Source of the DNA: Zantedeschia hybrid cultivar
Taxonomy: Eukaryota > Streptophyta > Magnoliopsida > Alismatales > Araceae
DNA: 64,000 nucleotides
Reading direction: 5' to 3'
Assembly: GCA_030544215.1 (NCBI GenBank)
Contig: JARZZO010000013.1
Span: forward strand, 41,799,196-41,863,195
Positions 45,386 to 56,958 of the stretch are shown piece after piece (positions within the stretch are counted from its first letter, which is position 1; the number at the start of each line of letters is the position of its first letter). The notes under the pieces are model-generated. The model did not search any database. It saw only the letters and a list, made by a program, of their open reading frames with translations, and was not told where the DNA came from. The translations under genes were made by a program, and so were the position numbers.

Positions 45386-47755
45386 TTTTTTTTTAACATT
45401 GATAAGTTTAGAAGTTTTGAAATTTAGAATTTAACTTTTAATAGTTTAAAACTTAAAATTAAAATCAAATAAAAAAGTAGAACATGAGCTAAATAACATA
45501 ATTTTGAACTCCAACAAATTAATGACAGCATTTTGAATGCAAAATACTACAAATTTTTTGTGATATCTTAGACATGAAATATTAAACAATTATATTTTAC
45601 TGCATTTCGTAAAATTTACATTACGGTAAAGCCTATATGTGTATCATCTAGTCCTACCTTAAAAACATGGGGCCAATGCAATGTAGGGACTTGGAGCTTC
45701 TACCTATACTCGTTCTATTACCATTACGTGGGAGAATCACGGCAGGTCGGCAGCATCGGCGCGTGCGGCCGCGTAGATGACGGGACGAGAGGTCCCTCGT
45801 TGCCGCTGTCGCAATAGGGCCACTCTGCCGCGCGTGGAAACAGGGCCCCTATAAGCCACAAAAGCACGCGTACGATTTCCTCTTACGTTGGCTCTTCCAT
45901 TGCCGTGAAGAAAAGGAAAGGGCATATTTTAGAACGCACACTAGCATTGGAAGAATGTAGATTATGAATTTTATCTTAGTAAAATTTTTCCTACCTTGAT
46001 GTGGACTGTCTATGAGATGGAGGTTTGAGGACATGGATCCTCCAGACAATATTTGAGAATATTATTATAATATTATTTAGGATGAATTATTTTAAGTCTC
46101 ACTTTGTTTGTAGAATAAGTTATTATGTGAGACTCACTGGCGGAATAACGTATATTAAAATAAGAGATATTTTGGTTTGATGGTTTTGTGGGATCCGTCG
46201 ATGAAATAAGAAGAATAAGATAAGATGACTTATTCTCCTTATTCCCCATATATATTATTATGTACGGTATAAACTATTACGTTTGTCAAAACAAAATTAA
46301 ATTTACTCTCCCTTTATTAATCTTTATTTTTCTCTTATTCTTCAATCAAAGTGGGGCTTTATGTTTAAAGATGATGTATAGGTAGAAACAATGGCAGTAT
46401 GTCACATAAGCTGTAATATCTCTGCATTAATGGTATGCAGTAGACCACTACTGGGAAGATCTGCTGGGATACGGATGTAACGAAGGAAAGGGTGGCGCGT
46501 GGCCCCCCACCCACGGCAGGCGACAGCGGTAAGAGAGGCTATAAGCGGGCTGGGGCCTCTCTTCTCCGGTCAGGCCGCAGCCACGGCGAAAAGTACGTAC
46601 GTACCTGGCCGCAGGGGTGGGCTCTAGTGCTGCCAGCCTGCCACAGGTGTCCGCCTAGTAAAGATCTAAAAATGGAGATGGTCGACTGGCACTGTACTTC
46701 CTGTTCACACAACTCCGAGCGGTCCACCTCGCTGTGCTCTACGTCATTCTTGAGGTGGGTCTCAATGATGACCGTTCTCTTGACTGTTGAGAGGAGACGT
46801 CTAATGTGATCCATGTTTTATTTCCTTCTTTGTAACAGAGATGAGCATCCCGAGTCATGGAGAGGTTATCCAAGTGCGTGACTTGATGTGGAGAGAGAGA
46901 GAGAAAGAGATCAGATGGTGAACAGACTTTGCGATAAGTAAACATGTACCGGCGGAGAAAACAACCTAAGGAGGAAAGCGTTTATTGATGCAACGGACCA
47001 GAAGCTTTTACGACCACATTAATTTAACGTTAACAAGGACATGCAAACACGAGTTAGAGTCCTTGTAAACATGTCGAACAATGACATTTCGGAGAATGAG
47101 ATCGTCTAGACCTCTCAGCGTCCTTAGATTCATTAAGAAGAAGAAAAGCGAGTCATTTATGCCTTAAAATGATGCGGCAGAACAATTATCTCTCTCAATT
47201 ACCCCTCTCTTGACGAGTCTAAGGACACAAAAAAGTGTAGACAGCTCGGTCCAAACGATCCTGTTTCCAATCCGGGGTTGATGTTAGTTTGAGGACCAGG
47301 CCTGTGTACTGCTGGTTTTGAGAACTGATCCATGACCCAATGTTCAAATAGTCCAAAGTGCCAAAATTTTCCAACTCCCGTGCACCTAGCTGTTATATAT
47401 ATGTCTTCCATCACTGCCGCTCACTACCATATTCGGCTTTGCAAAACTGTCTTTGGGTCATTTTCGTCGACCAGGTAGCTAGCTAATATAATCATTTTTA
47501 CCATCCCTTTCAAATCTTCATATGTCACCTTGGTCGACGTTCCATTTGTCGTTATCACAGCACAGATCATCAAGAATACATCAAATATGTTAGTTAAACA
47601 TTATTCTAATTGCCCTAGCTAAGGGACACTGTGGCCTGTGGTTGTGTGGTCCTAGGCGTGCTATACTTCCAAAACTTGCGCACAACATTTGGTGAGAAAT
47701 TTATAGCCACAAGTTCTTAAGTACCCCTTCCCGGGTAGGCAGTTCTTCATACGAT
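45386..47755. other. Intergenic, no gene seen
   Basis: Includes two GC-rich islands (about 45740-45850 and 46480-46640) without a supported frame. Confidence 0.45.
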
Positions 47756-47812
47756 ATGGTCATCATCTACTCCTTTTTTTTTTTTTTTGCCACAAATGGT
47801 CATCATCTACTC
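47756..47812. repeat. 23-bp poly(T) insert between 17-bp direct repeats
   Basis: ATGGTCATCATCTACTC occurs at 47756-47772 and 47796-47812. Between them lie C, a run of about 16 T, and GCCACAA. This looks like a severely truncated minus-strand retroposon (short body plus A tail) with its target duplication. Confidence 0.75.
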
Positions 47813-48225
47813 GGTAATGTCTGCCAATAAATCATGCATGTGTCAAGAAATGGAAGTTGGCATCACACTAGTAATCAAATAAACATCGTAAGGCGACCCT
47901 AAAGTATAGGATATAATTTTATGACGATGCTACCGCTGCCAAAGAAAGTTAATTTCAATGGATTGCCGTGTATGATTGACATTGCCCAATATTACTAAAT
48001 AACGTCATATCAAAATGTTAAATATGATGTTATAGAGTACCCCTGGAGCACAGTTTTCTCAAGAGATCTTTATTTAGAGTGGTTGCCATCTTTCCCTCTT
48101 CGGAGGTAATTATCTTGATCGAGTTTTTCTTTCTCTGTTTACTGTTACTATTTTGAGTAGAGATCCTCTATGTGCAGTGCAGGTTTCCTTCTATGAGGTC
48201 TACTGATCTACTTTGTCCTCTTTAA

Positions 48226-48356
48226 TAATGCTAGAGAAGCTGAAGGGAGTAGGTGTACGAATGCCAGTGGCGGAATGCTTACGTTTTTAAAACTTTCCTC
48301 AACCATTTCAGTTGGATAAGAGAAGCAGAAAAGCTTCCCCCCTAGCATTAGTAATC
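48226..48356. mobile_element. Possible small MITE with TAATGCTAG ends
   Basis: AATAATGCTAGAGAAGCT at the left and AAGCTTCCCCCCTAGCATTA at the right are inverted. About 130 bp. A GC-rich island with the hairpin GACTGTGGG...CCCACAGTC follows (48408-48430). Confidence 0.5.
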
Positions 48357-48676
48357 ACATCTAGTCTCAAACAGCCCAGTGCGATTCACCTTAGTAGGGG
48401 GACTGTGGGAACCCCCACAGTCACCTGTGAGGGCACGCCACATTGGGGGCGTGCCTGACGTTGTCAACGGGCATCACGTCGGCCGCGCCTTGATGTGACG
48501 CACCCTGAAACTGACGAAAACCGCACCCCAAATGGTCACAAGGGGCAACTCCACCCGGCAAGTCTATGAGTCTCAAAACTCTTAATGTGAATAACGTCTA
48601 GACTCTAGAACCCACATTGACACAATTTCTTCCTGGGCGTCCTTCATTGATCCTTCTAAAAAGAATAGAGATCTTC

Positions 48677-48833
48677 TAAGTATAGGTTTGAATTGAACTC
48701 AATCAGTGCAGAGAAGAAAAAGTTACAAAAAACTCCTTACATAGTGCTTTTTCCATTCTCGGAGAGAAACTTTTATGAAAGACTCATTTTCTTTCTCTCT
48801 GCACTAATTGAGTTCAGCTCAAATCTACACTTC
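48677..48833. repeat. Inverted repeat, arms about 46 bp
   Basis: The left arm at 48677-48722 and the reverse complement of 48787-48833 share GAACTCAATCAGTGCAGAGA-type sequence with several mismatches. The loop is about 65 bp. Possibly a small foldback element. Confidence 0.75.
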
Positions 48834-48967
48834 AAGGAAGCACACTTTTCTAAGAGTCAGGCACAAGTAGCAAGCATTAAGTTGAAACATTCATCTACGA
48901 GAAGGCGTATTGGTTTCTCGCACCTGGTAGTCTTCAGTGTGGTTGAGTTTAACTTGTACTGTTAGGA

Positions 48968-49205
48968 GGTTTTACACCACCCGGCGGTGTTTTAAATTAA
49001 TTTGTCAAAAATTTTTTGAGGGGCCCCACGGTGTTCTACATGACTTTATAATTCTTTCTTAAATTGAATATCTTGAAAAAGATGTAAAATAAAAAATTAA
49101 ATCCCAATAAATATTAAAAAAAATGTAACATACTTTTTTATTTTTTATATTTTTTTGAAGTGTTCGATCTAAAATTAAACTATACCACCATATAAATTAA
49201 TTGAG
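48968..49205. mobile_element. Decayed MITE of the palindromic family
   Basis: TTTTACACCACCCGGCGGTG near the left edge and a CCCAATAAATATT/TTTTTATATTTTTTTGA centre resemble the copies at 32136 and 45049. The right end is uncertain. Confidence 0.45.
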
Positions 49206-49664
49206 GGCTCTAGAAAATTATGTAGAATTGCCTGCGTTTAGCCCCAAGTTAAACTCAAGCAGGATATATACCAAAAGCTGCGTGATGGGAGTGCCTGAAC
49301 GGATTCCAAGTCTTTGGCAGCTAGCCGGCCCATTAGACGGTGGACCACCAGCCTAGTTCATCTCAGGTTTTACCCCGTTTCGGGGTGAGCAATTCGCATA
49401 CGAACGAGTAGGAAGGGGAAGGGTAGACAAAAGGAGAGGTAGACAAGAGGAGAGGACAGGAAAAAGGAATAAGGACCGTGTCTGTGGGTAGAAGAGGGTC
49501 TTTTCCTTTCCCCGTTACTTTAACCCCCGGCACATCTTTTATCTGCCCATCCGCGCCCTTCTGTCCCGCTCTTATCATTTATTCCCACCCTCTCCAGTCT
49601 CTGTTCTTTCATCTCCATGGATATATTCCATAAGTCTCAAATTACACAACTAGATAATCTTAGG

Positions 49665-49810
49665 AAATGCATCTGGAGAATCAATATTACCACAAGATAA
49701 AAGATCCGTATCTGTCCCTTCTCTCCTGTAGTATCTGCAAATGCATCTGGAGAATCAATATTACCACAAGATAAAAGATCCGTATCTGTCCCTTCTCTCC
49801 TGTAGTATCT
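49665..49810. repeat. Perfect tandem duplication, unit about 74 bp, upstream of the transporter gene
   Basis: Copy 1 at 49665-49738 and copy 2 at 49739-49810 are identical over the shared length (AAATGCATCTGGAGAATCAA through TCCTGTAGTATCT). Each includes AAGATAAAAGATCC with a GATA core. The pair lies about 100-250 bp before the TATA box. Confidence 0.95.
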
Positions 49811-49911
49811 TTGTTTTGGTTTGTTAGCTAGCAGGGCCCGCCAAATGTGCCTGTTGGCAGACTCGGCGAGTCAGCGGCACCGCCCAGCGTCCGGGGCGCG
49901 GCCCCTTCGGC

Positions 49912-49920
49912 TATATATAT
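49912..49920 (+). promoter_or_regulatory. TATA box of the CAT6-like gene
   Basis: TATATATAT in a GC-rich setting, about 250 bp before the ATG. A start about 30 bp downstream would give a 5' UTR of roughly 220 nt with GA repeats and no upstream ATG. Confidence 0.7.
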
Positions 49921-50103
49921 TCGGCGCGGGCGCTTATCGCTTATCCAAATCCCGCAGGCCGCCATCTCTCGGCTCCGCTCCACCCCCTGCCCCGCCTTTT
50001 TCCCCACTTTTAACTCCCGTCCCCATACCAGTAGTAGTTGTAGTACCCTTCCCCTCCTCCCGTACAGAAAGCGGCGCCGTGCTTGTGACCAGTCTCACCT
50101 GTT

Positions 50104-50150
50104 AGAGAGAGAGAGAAGCCTGTTAGAGAGTGCGAGAGAGAGAGAGGGAA
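50104..50150 (+). repeat. GA-rich repeats in the 5' UTR
   Basis: Two GAGAGAGAGA stretches lie between the TATA box and the start codon, a common feature of plant 5' leaders. Confidence 0.75.
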
Positions 50151-50168
50151 GAAGACGGGAGGGGGGAT

Positions 50169-53100
50169 ATGGAGAAGGAGGGTTCGGCCTCTTCCTTCTC
50201 GGGCCTGCGGGCCTACGGGCGGGCCCTGGCGCAGACCCCGCGGAGGCTGGCGCGGAGGGCCGGGTCGGTGACGACGACCTACGAGGAGATGAGCCGGGTC
50301 CGGGCCCGGTCGGGGACGGACATGCGGAGGTCGCTCAGGTGGCCCGACCTCGTGGGGCTCGGCCTCGGCGGCATGGTCGGCGCCGGCGTCTTCGTCACCA
50401 CCGGCCACGCCTCTAGCTACGCGGGACCCGCAGTGGTGGTGTCGTACGCCATTGCGGGGTTCTGCGCGCTGCTCTCCGCCTTCTGCTACACCGAGTTCGC
50501 GGTGGACATGCCCGTCGCCGGCGGCGCTTTCAGCTACCTGCGGGTCACCTTCGGTAAGCAACTGGGGCGAACCTTCCTATCTTCCGCATTCTTTTCCTTT
50601 CAAGAATTCTCCAATCTTCTCCAAACAATTTTCATTTCTTTCTTCGTCCCCGCCTTGTAAATGGAGTCTAATTAGGGCATCCATGGAAAATTCGGATTTT
50701 TATGCCGGTGGCTTCATCTGGCTTTCACTGCTACAGGAGAATTCGCTGCCTTCATGACTGGCGCGAACCTGGTCATGGAGTACGTCGTCTCCAACGCGGC
50801 GGTGGCGAGAAGCTTAACGGCTTACCTTAGCACTGCCATCGGCGTCGCCACGACGGATAGGTGGAGGATCACTGTCACCGGTTTGCCGAAGGGCTTCAAC
50901 CAGATGGACTTCCTTGCCGTAGGCGTCGTCCTATTGGTCTCTCTCTGCATCTGCTACAGGTGTTGTGCACGGCTCACCATCGCCCTCCCATCTCTTATCT
51001 TAAAATCGCCTCTCAATTCTCTGTCCCCACATGCCTCCAATGCCGTCACCATCCTGAGAAGTCAGGATTTTTACCTCTGCCGATAGCATTCCTTTCCTTT
51101 CCCATCAGCAGATCCCTGTTTTCTGTATTCTGCTGTTCTCATTTATCTTCAGTACTGCAACCAAGAAATTAAGGAGCAAAATAGTTGTTTCCTGTGAGAA
51201 GGATAACTTTCTGCTGTCCACTAAATAAAATTTGCTTCTTTTCTTCCCCTGCGGATTTCCAGCACGAAGGAGAGCTCGGTGCTGAACATGGTGTTGACGG
51301 CGGTCCACATGCTGTTCATCCTTTTCATCATCGTGATGGGGTTCTGGCGGGGTAACGTGCGCAACTTCACCCACCCGGCGCAGCCGGCAGCCAACGCAGG
51401 AGGGTTCTTCCCCCACGGCGTCGAGGGGGTCATGAAAGGCGCCGCCATGGTCTACCTCAGCTACATCGGCTACGACGCCGTGTCCACCATGGCCGAGGAG
51501 GTGAAAGACCCCATCCGCGACATCCCCATCGGCGTCTCGGGCTCGGTCGCCATCGTCACCGTCGTGTACTGCCTCATGGCCGCCTCCATGTCCATGCTCG
51601 TCCCGTACGATGCGGTAAAATCAAGTTCCCCTTTTTACCCACAGCTTCTTTACCCCATTTGCTCGGCGTGGGAGATTAAAATTAAGTCTTTTCATTATTT
51701 TTAATTCTGAGCAGTAATTAAGAATAAGTCTCAACAGTCCGGTCTCTATTATTCAGTTTTACTTGATTTGTAGAAAAAATGAAAAATTTTCCTCCATTAT
51801 CCACACAGTTAAAGTTAATCTTTCTTCAAGAGAAGAAAATTGAATAAATTAAAGGTTTTTTAATTAAACTTTAGACTAATCACTATTAGAGTAAAAATAA
51901 AAATTTTAAGATCACAATATACTTTCGCCGACAAGATTTAAATTTAGGAATATATTTGATATCATATCACTCTATTTTTTAAGTAAAATAATGGGTTCAC
52001 TTTTGATGTCGGCATAATTTTGATGTAAAGAATAAGATGCAGCGGATAGGTACTGGAGAATCTTCTTCCAAAAATGATTCATATATGAGTAGCTCTCACT
52101 CACTCTATGATCGAGAGATTGATGAAGATATAAGAAAAGTGTCCAAGGGTGCACGTGGGCTTCACACGTTCCATTATTCGCATCTTTCTTCATGTGTTAG
52201 CCTTCAGAACATGGTGTCCCCATAGCACATATTGCATACATGATTGCTCTCCTGCTAGTGGCCCATCCTCTCATGGGGACGAGGTCAGTTCCCCTTTCCA
52301 TTTTCCGCTTCTTCCCTGCCTATTTGTGTCTACAGTGCGTCAGCCCTTTTTCTGTACTGTGGAGGCCTTCAATTCCCTCCGTCCTGCCAGTATATTCAGA
52401 TGTACTTGGCCTGAAGGAGGGGGCTGTGGACGCAATCATAAGAATGATCTAACGTGGCCCATGGAATGTACGGCTGTGATTCCCCCTGACGGGTCCATCC
52501 GCAATCCACAGAATCCCAGCCGTCTAATAACTGCCCCTTCCAGCCCTCCTGCCGTGCGTCGTAGTCCTCGTAGCCTATGACGGATGGAAAAGAAAGGAAG
52601 AGGTAAAGTTATATAAAAAAAAAAAAGCCAAGTGGGCCAATTGGACCGCGGCTGCAATTATTTGGGCGGCGGTGTCGTATTCCGATGGACTTTCGGCGGT
52701 TGATTTGGCGGCGCTTGTGAGATCTTGTGGTTTTGATTTTTCCTTCAGCTGGATTTTTTGACTTCAACGGTTTCCTTGTCGTGTTGTCTTGATTAGATGG
52801 ACGCGGAGTCCCCGTTTTCCTCGGCGTTCCGTGGATCGGACGGCTGGCAATGGGTCTCAAACGTGATCGGCGTGGCGGCCAGCTTCGGGATCCTGACGTC
52901 GCTGGTGGTGTCGATGCTGGGGCAGGCGCGCTACCTCTGCGTGATCGCACGGTCCAACGTCGTCCCCAGCTGGCTTGCTCAGGTCCACCCCGTCACCTCC
53001 ACCCCCGTTAACGCCTCCGCTTTCCTGGGTACGTTACATCAAATCTCACTTCTGCAACTTCCAACGTTTTTAAAATGGGACCGATCATTAAATTGGAGAG

Positions 53101-55222
53101 ACCTCTAATTTGAACGCACTGCTTAAAATTATTATTTTTATTTGTTCTATTTTATTATCCCGAGATGTGATAAGATTGTTACGTTGACCCTCCTCTTTTT
53201 TCATCATAATATTTATATCTATTTTTATTACAAAATTCATTATGTCTTTTTTATGTGTATTTGTTATGTTTAAATAGTAATCTTAAATTCAAATTTGAAT
53301 TAGACTAATTAGTTAGTTTTAAACTGATTCTCCCTATTTATCAAAGATGATGGTTTGATTGATCGGATTGAAAAAGCTTCAGGTTCAGATTTTTTTACGG
53401 TTAATAGGTTGCTCTGGTTTAATTTTTAAAACAGTGACAAATTCAAAAAAAGTTAATCTACTAGTGAGGATGGTTCATGCACTTGCATATTTAGTTAGAA
53501 CTCAAGCAACAGCAGAGAAGAGGAGAAATATTTTTCTTGAAAAAAATCATTAGAAAAGGAAAAGGCTCAGCGTGAACTGATTTTTTGAATTTTTTTTCCT
53601 GTACGTTGACCAAATATGGTCCGAACCTGCACTTAGGAGATCCCTTCTCATCAACTAGTTGAAGCACTTCACATGTAAGTCTCTTATGTCATAATTTTTG
53701 GGACATGAACTTTTACAACTTGGATTAGGCTGAACATAGTCACTGCAATGTAGACTAATATAACACATGGGATAAAAGTTGGAGACAATACTTGCATATT
53801 AAAACCTAATTTATTAAAAGAATTCTTTTTTTAGGTTTATGAACTACCTTTGTTATAGATATAGGTGACATAATTAATCTAAATAGTTCAACTACACATC
53901 TGGAGTGTCCCAAATTCTTGCATTTCAAAATTAGTTGACTAAAAGAGAAGATTTCTAGATCAGTGATATAAAAATTCGAAGTTTCATTTTCACTATTTCA
54001 AAACCGATATTTTAAGACATTTTACCCAAGGGGAGTAGTTGATAAGTGGTGTAGAGACTCTAGAGGGTTGTTTGTTTTAGTGTAAAACTTTGTAAATCAT
54101 CCGGTTTCAAAATCATTAGTTTTAAAATAAGTAAAATTTTCTTATTTTAGAATCAAGAAATATTTGTTTGGTTGTTTATAAAATAAAATAAGATGAATGT
54201 TTCAATCTTCTTGTTTTAGTTTACAGTAGACCTTTGTTGTAAACCAAAACAAGGGAATTGGACTGTCAAGTAGGTAGATAAGGTCGAAACAACATTTTAC
54301 TTTGTATTGTTTTACATCATTCCAAACAGTTGAAAACAGTGTAATTTGAAACAATTATTTCGAATTAGGTTGTTTTACGTTAAAACAAACAGCATCCTTG
54401 CCTGTGGGTTTTGGCATTCTGTTGTTGTCCGCTACTTTCTAGTTGGGCCACCCGTTGTTGGCCCCTGTCGATGTGCACTTCTCGTGCATGTGATGATGGT
54501 GTGGAGCCGGGGTACGGATGTCCCCCAGTCCCTGATGGACGGTCAAAATTGATGGCCCTAAATGTCCACCCCGTGAACCCGCCATCATTCGTTTGTTTTT
54601 CCGAACAGTGAAATGGACGCTTGATGTGTTGCCGCTCTCATGTTGTGTAGGGGTTTTCACGGCGGCCATCGCGCTCTTCACCGACCTCGACGTGCTCCTC
54701 GACCTGGTCTCCATCGGCACCCTCTTCGTCTTCTACATGGTGGCCAACGCGGTGATCTACCGCCGCTACGTGGCCGTGGGGACGACGAGCCCGTGGCGGA
54801 CGGTCGCCTTCCTCGTCGTCTTCTCCACGGTTTCCGTCCTCTTCACCCTGGCGTGGCACTTCCTTCCCTCGGGGAAGGCCAAGGTGCTGCTGCTCGGCGG
54901 CTGCACCGTGCTCGCCGCCCTGGCGCTGCAGCTCTTCCGGTTCTTCGTGCGGCAGGCGCGGAAGCCCGATTTCTGGGGGGTGCCGCTGATGCCGTGGATC
55001 CCGGCGGCGTCCATCTTCCTCAACGTCTTCCTGCTGGGCTCCCTCAACAGGCCCTCGTACGTCCGGTTCGGGATCTTCTCCGCTCTCGCCGTGCTGGTCT
55101 ACGTCCTGTACAGCGTCCACGCCAGCTTCGACGCCGAGGAGAACGGGAGCTTCTCGGAGGAAGACGGCGCTCCCCAGGCCCAGTTGGAACTTGCAGAGCA
55201 GGATGGCGTCCTAAAGGTGTGA
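50169..55222 (+). CDS. CAT6: Cationic amino acid transporter, CAT6/CAT7 type
   Basis: Five exons: 50169-50553, 50737-50959, 51263-51614, 52797-53028 and 54651-55222. All introns are GT-AG with consistent phases, giving 587 residues, the usual family length. The protein is an APC-superfamily permease that takes up cationic and some neutral amino acids, expected in the plasma membrane. Visible landmarks: a basic cytosolic N-terminus; TM1 motif GLGGMVGAGVFVTTG (residues 65-79), which lines the substrate site; CYTEFAVDMPVAGGAFSYLR; TM6 region MVYLSYIGYDAVSTMAEE (265-282); and SIGTLFVFYMVANA near the start of exon 5. About 14 membrane segments are expected. The N-terminal SSFSGLRAYGRAL and EMSRVRARSG parts point to CAT6/CAT7 and not CAT1/5/8. 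Exons are GC-rich, introns AT-rich. The ATG at 50169 fits the family N-terminus. No defect seen. Confidence 0.95.
54065..54393 (+). mobile_element. MITE in the last intron of the CAT6-like gene
   Basis: The left end GGGTTGTTTGTTTTAGTGTA and the right end in reverse complement GCTGTTTGTTTTAACGTA form imperfect inverted repeats. Internal sequence such as TTCAATCTTCTTGTTTTAG recurs in the copies at 56345, 56641 and 63043. No clear target duplication. Confidence 0.78.
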
Positions 55223-55525
55223 AGAAGAATATGGAAAACATGGGAAAGAGAAGAGAAGGAAAGTTGACGTCTTCGTATTGTGGGGTTCCAGTGCTAGCAC
55301 AAGCTTCACAGGGTGGCGGGGAAAAGGAGACTCCAACAGGGCGGCGGCAGGAGATGCCTGGAAAAGGAAGTTTCTGTACCTCAAATTAATCTGTAACATA
55401 GATGATGCCTAATTGCTATGGGTCCCTCCTCTCTGCCTTTTGGCCGAGGCTCCGTTGTGCTCTCTACGTTGATGTGAACTGCTGTTTTGTCTATTGGTTG
55501 GAAAATTGGAATAGAAAAAAGGGGG
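55223..55525 (+). other. Probable 3' UTR of the CAT6-like gene
   Basis: Non-coding sequence after the TGA. A-rich GGAATAGAAAAAA near 55508 could be part of a polyadenylation region. Confidence 0.45.
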
Positions 55526-55879
55526 TGAAAAGGGTAAACTATGCTTGCATTCTTCTACCACGAATTTTCTTGGAGTCTATTCGTCTGATAGCTCAAAGAT
55601 GATGCACTCAAAGCGAGATGCAGAAGGAGATCTTCTAGATTTAATTAAAGATATGAACTTGTCGTCTTGGACTCTTGTACCATCACTTGTCTTGAAATCT
55701 GTCCCTTGGGAGCTCAAACATGACTAACTCACCGTCGCCTTGCCAGTGTGGAACGAAGTCCTCTCTCAACAGTGGATTTTTTAGATCACGTTAGTGCGTA
55801 GGAAGAGGGATTCGACGCAATTCCCCCAACCGCAAGAAACTCCCCACCTGCATGACAATGGAATCCTTCACTAAAATTC

Positions 55880-56275
55880 ATGTGACTTATGTGGCTCAAT
55901 TCAGCCCGTGGCCCCCTGTCCAGTCTAGCTGATTATAAATAAATTGGCTGGCCCAAATTATGTAAATTAGATCCAGTTAAATTTGAGTTGACATTAATCA
56001 AAATTAGATTGAGTTGAGTTGAAATTGAGTTAATCCGATTTGACCTATTCACTTTTACATTATTTATATATAATAAATACTTCTAAAAAACTTTATACAA
56101 ATAAGGTCAGCTCAACCCAACTCAGCTCGCTCGTTATTCAATTTGAGTTGAATTTGTACTAAATTTTGGCTGTATTTGAGTCGGACTGAAATAAGGTTAG
56201 AATATTTTGAATTTAAGTTAAGTCCAAATTACCACATAATTTAATCCAACTTGCCCAAGTTACAACCCTAAGTGA
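55880..56275. repeat. Dispersed repeat shared with 62580-62935
   Basis: Both regions contain TTTGAGTTGACATTAATCAA-type sequence, GACCAACCCAACTCA-type sequence and CCAAATTANCACANAA near the right edge. Probably two copies of one non-autonomous element. Confidence 0.6.
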
Positions 56276-56344
56276 ACTCATGCCCAACGATCGGTAAAAG
56301 AATCAGGATCCTCTAAGTGCAGGTAAGGATAGGATTCTGTAAAG

Positions 56345-56958
56345 GGTCATTTGTTTTAACGTAAAATAACTTATTTTAAAATAATTGTTTTATTTTACAG
56401 TATTTTCAGTTATTTGGAATGACATAAAACAATGTATAGTGAAATCCTGTCCGGACCTTGCCTGCCTACTTGATAGCCAAATTCCCTTGTTTTGGTTTAC
56501 AACAAAGGCCCACTATATACCAAAACAAGAAGATTGAAGCTTCTCTCTTGTTTTATTTTACAAACAACCAAAGAAACAACTGTGGAGAAAGGAATTTTTC
56601 AAAACAATCTTTCCCATGAAACTTTTCTCATTTTTCATAGGAGTTGTTTGTTTTAGTGTAAAATTTCGTAAATCACCAGTTTCAAAAACAAGTGAAATTT
56701 TCTTGTTTTAGAATAAGAAAATGTTTGTTTGAATGTTTGTAAAATAAAATAAGAGGGATGCTTCAATCTTCTTATTTTAGTTTGCAGTAAGATTCTACTG
56801 TAAAGTAAAACAAGAAAATTGGACTATCAAGTGGGCTGATAAGGCCCATACATAATTCTACTTTACATTATTTTACATTAATCCAAATAACTAAACACAC
56901 TGTAAAATAAAATAATTATTTTAAATTACGATGTTTTATTCTAAAACAAATAACCCTT
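56345..56958. mobile_element. Two adjacent copies of the GTTTGTTTTA MITE, opposite orientation
   Basis: The first copy (about 56345-56640) reads in the reverse sense and the second (about 56641-56958) in the forward sense of the intron copy at 54065. Shared blocks include TTCAATCTTCTTATTTTAG and its complement AAAACAAGAAGATTGAAG. Confidence 0.75.

Noticed and set aside
48400..48560. GC-rich island as a possible gene or CpG promoter
   Set aside because: No open frame, no splice signals and no downstream coding; it contains a short hairpin only.
54638..55120. Long minus-strand frame opposite the last CAT6 exon
   Set aside because: It is a by-product of GC-rich codon use in the real exon. The plus frame carries the family motifs; the minus frame has only low-complexity acidic sequence.
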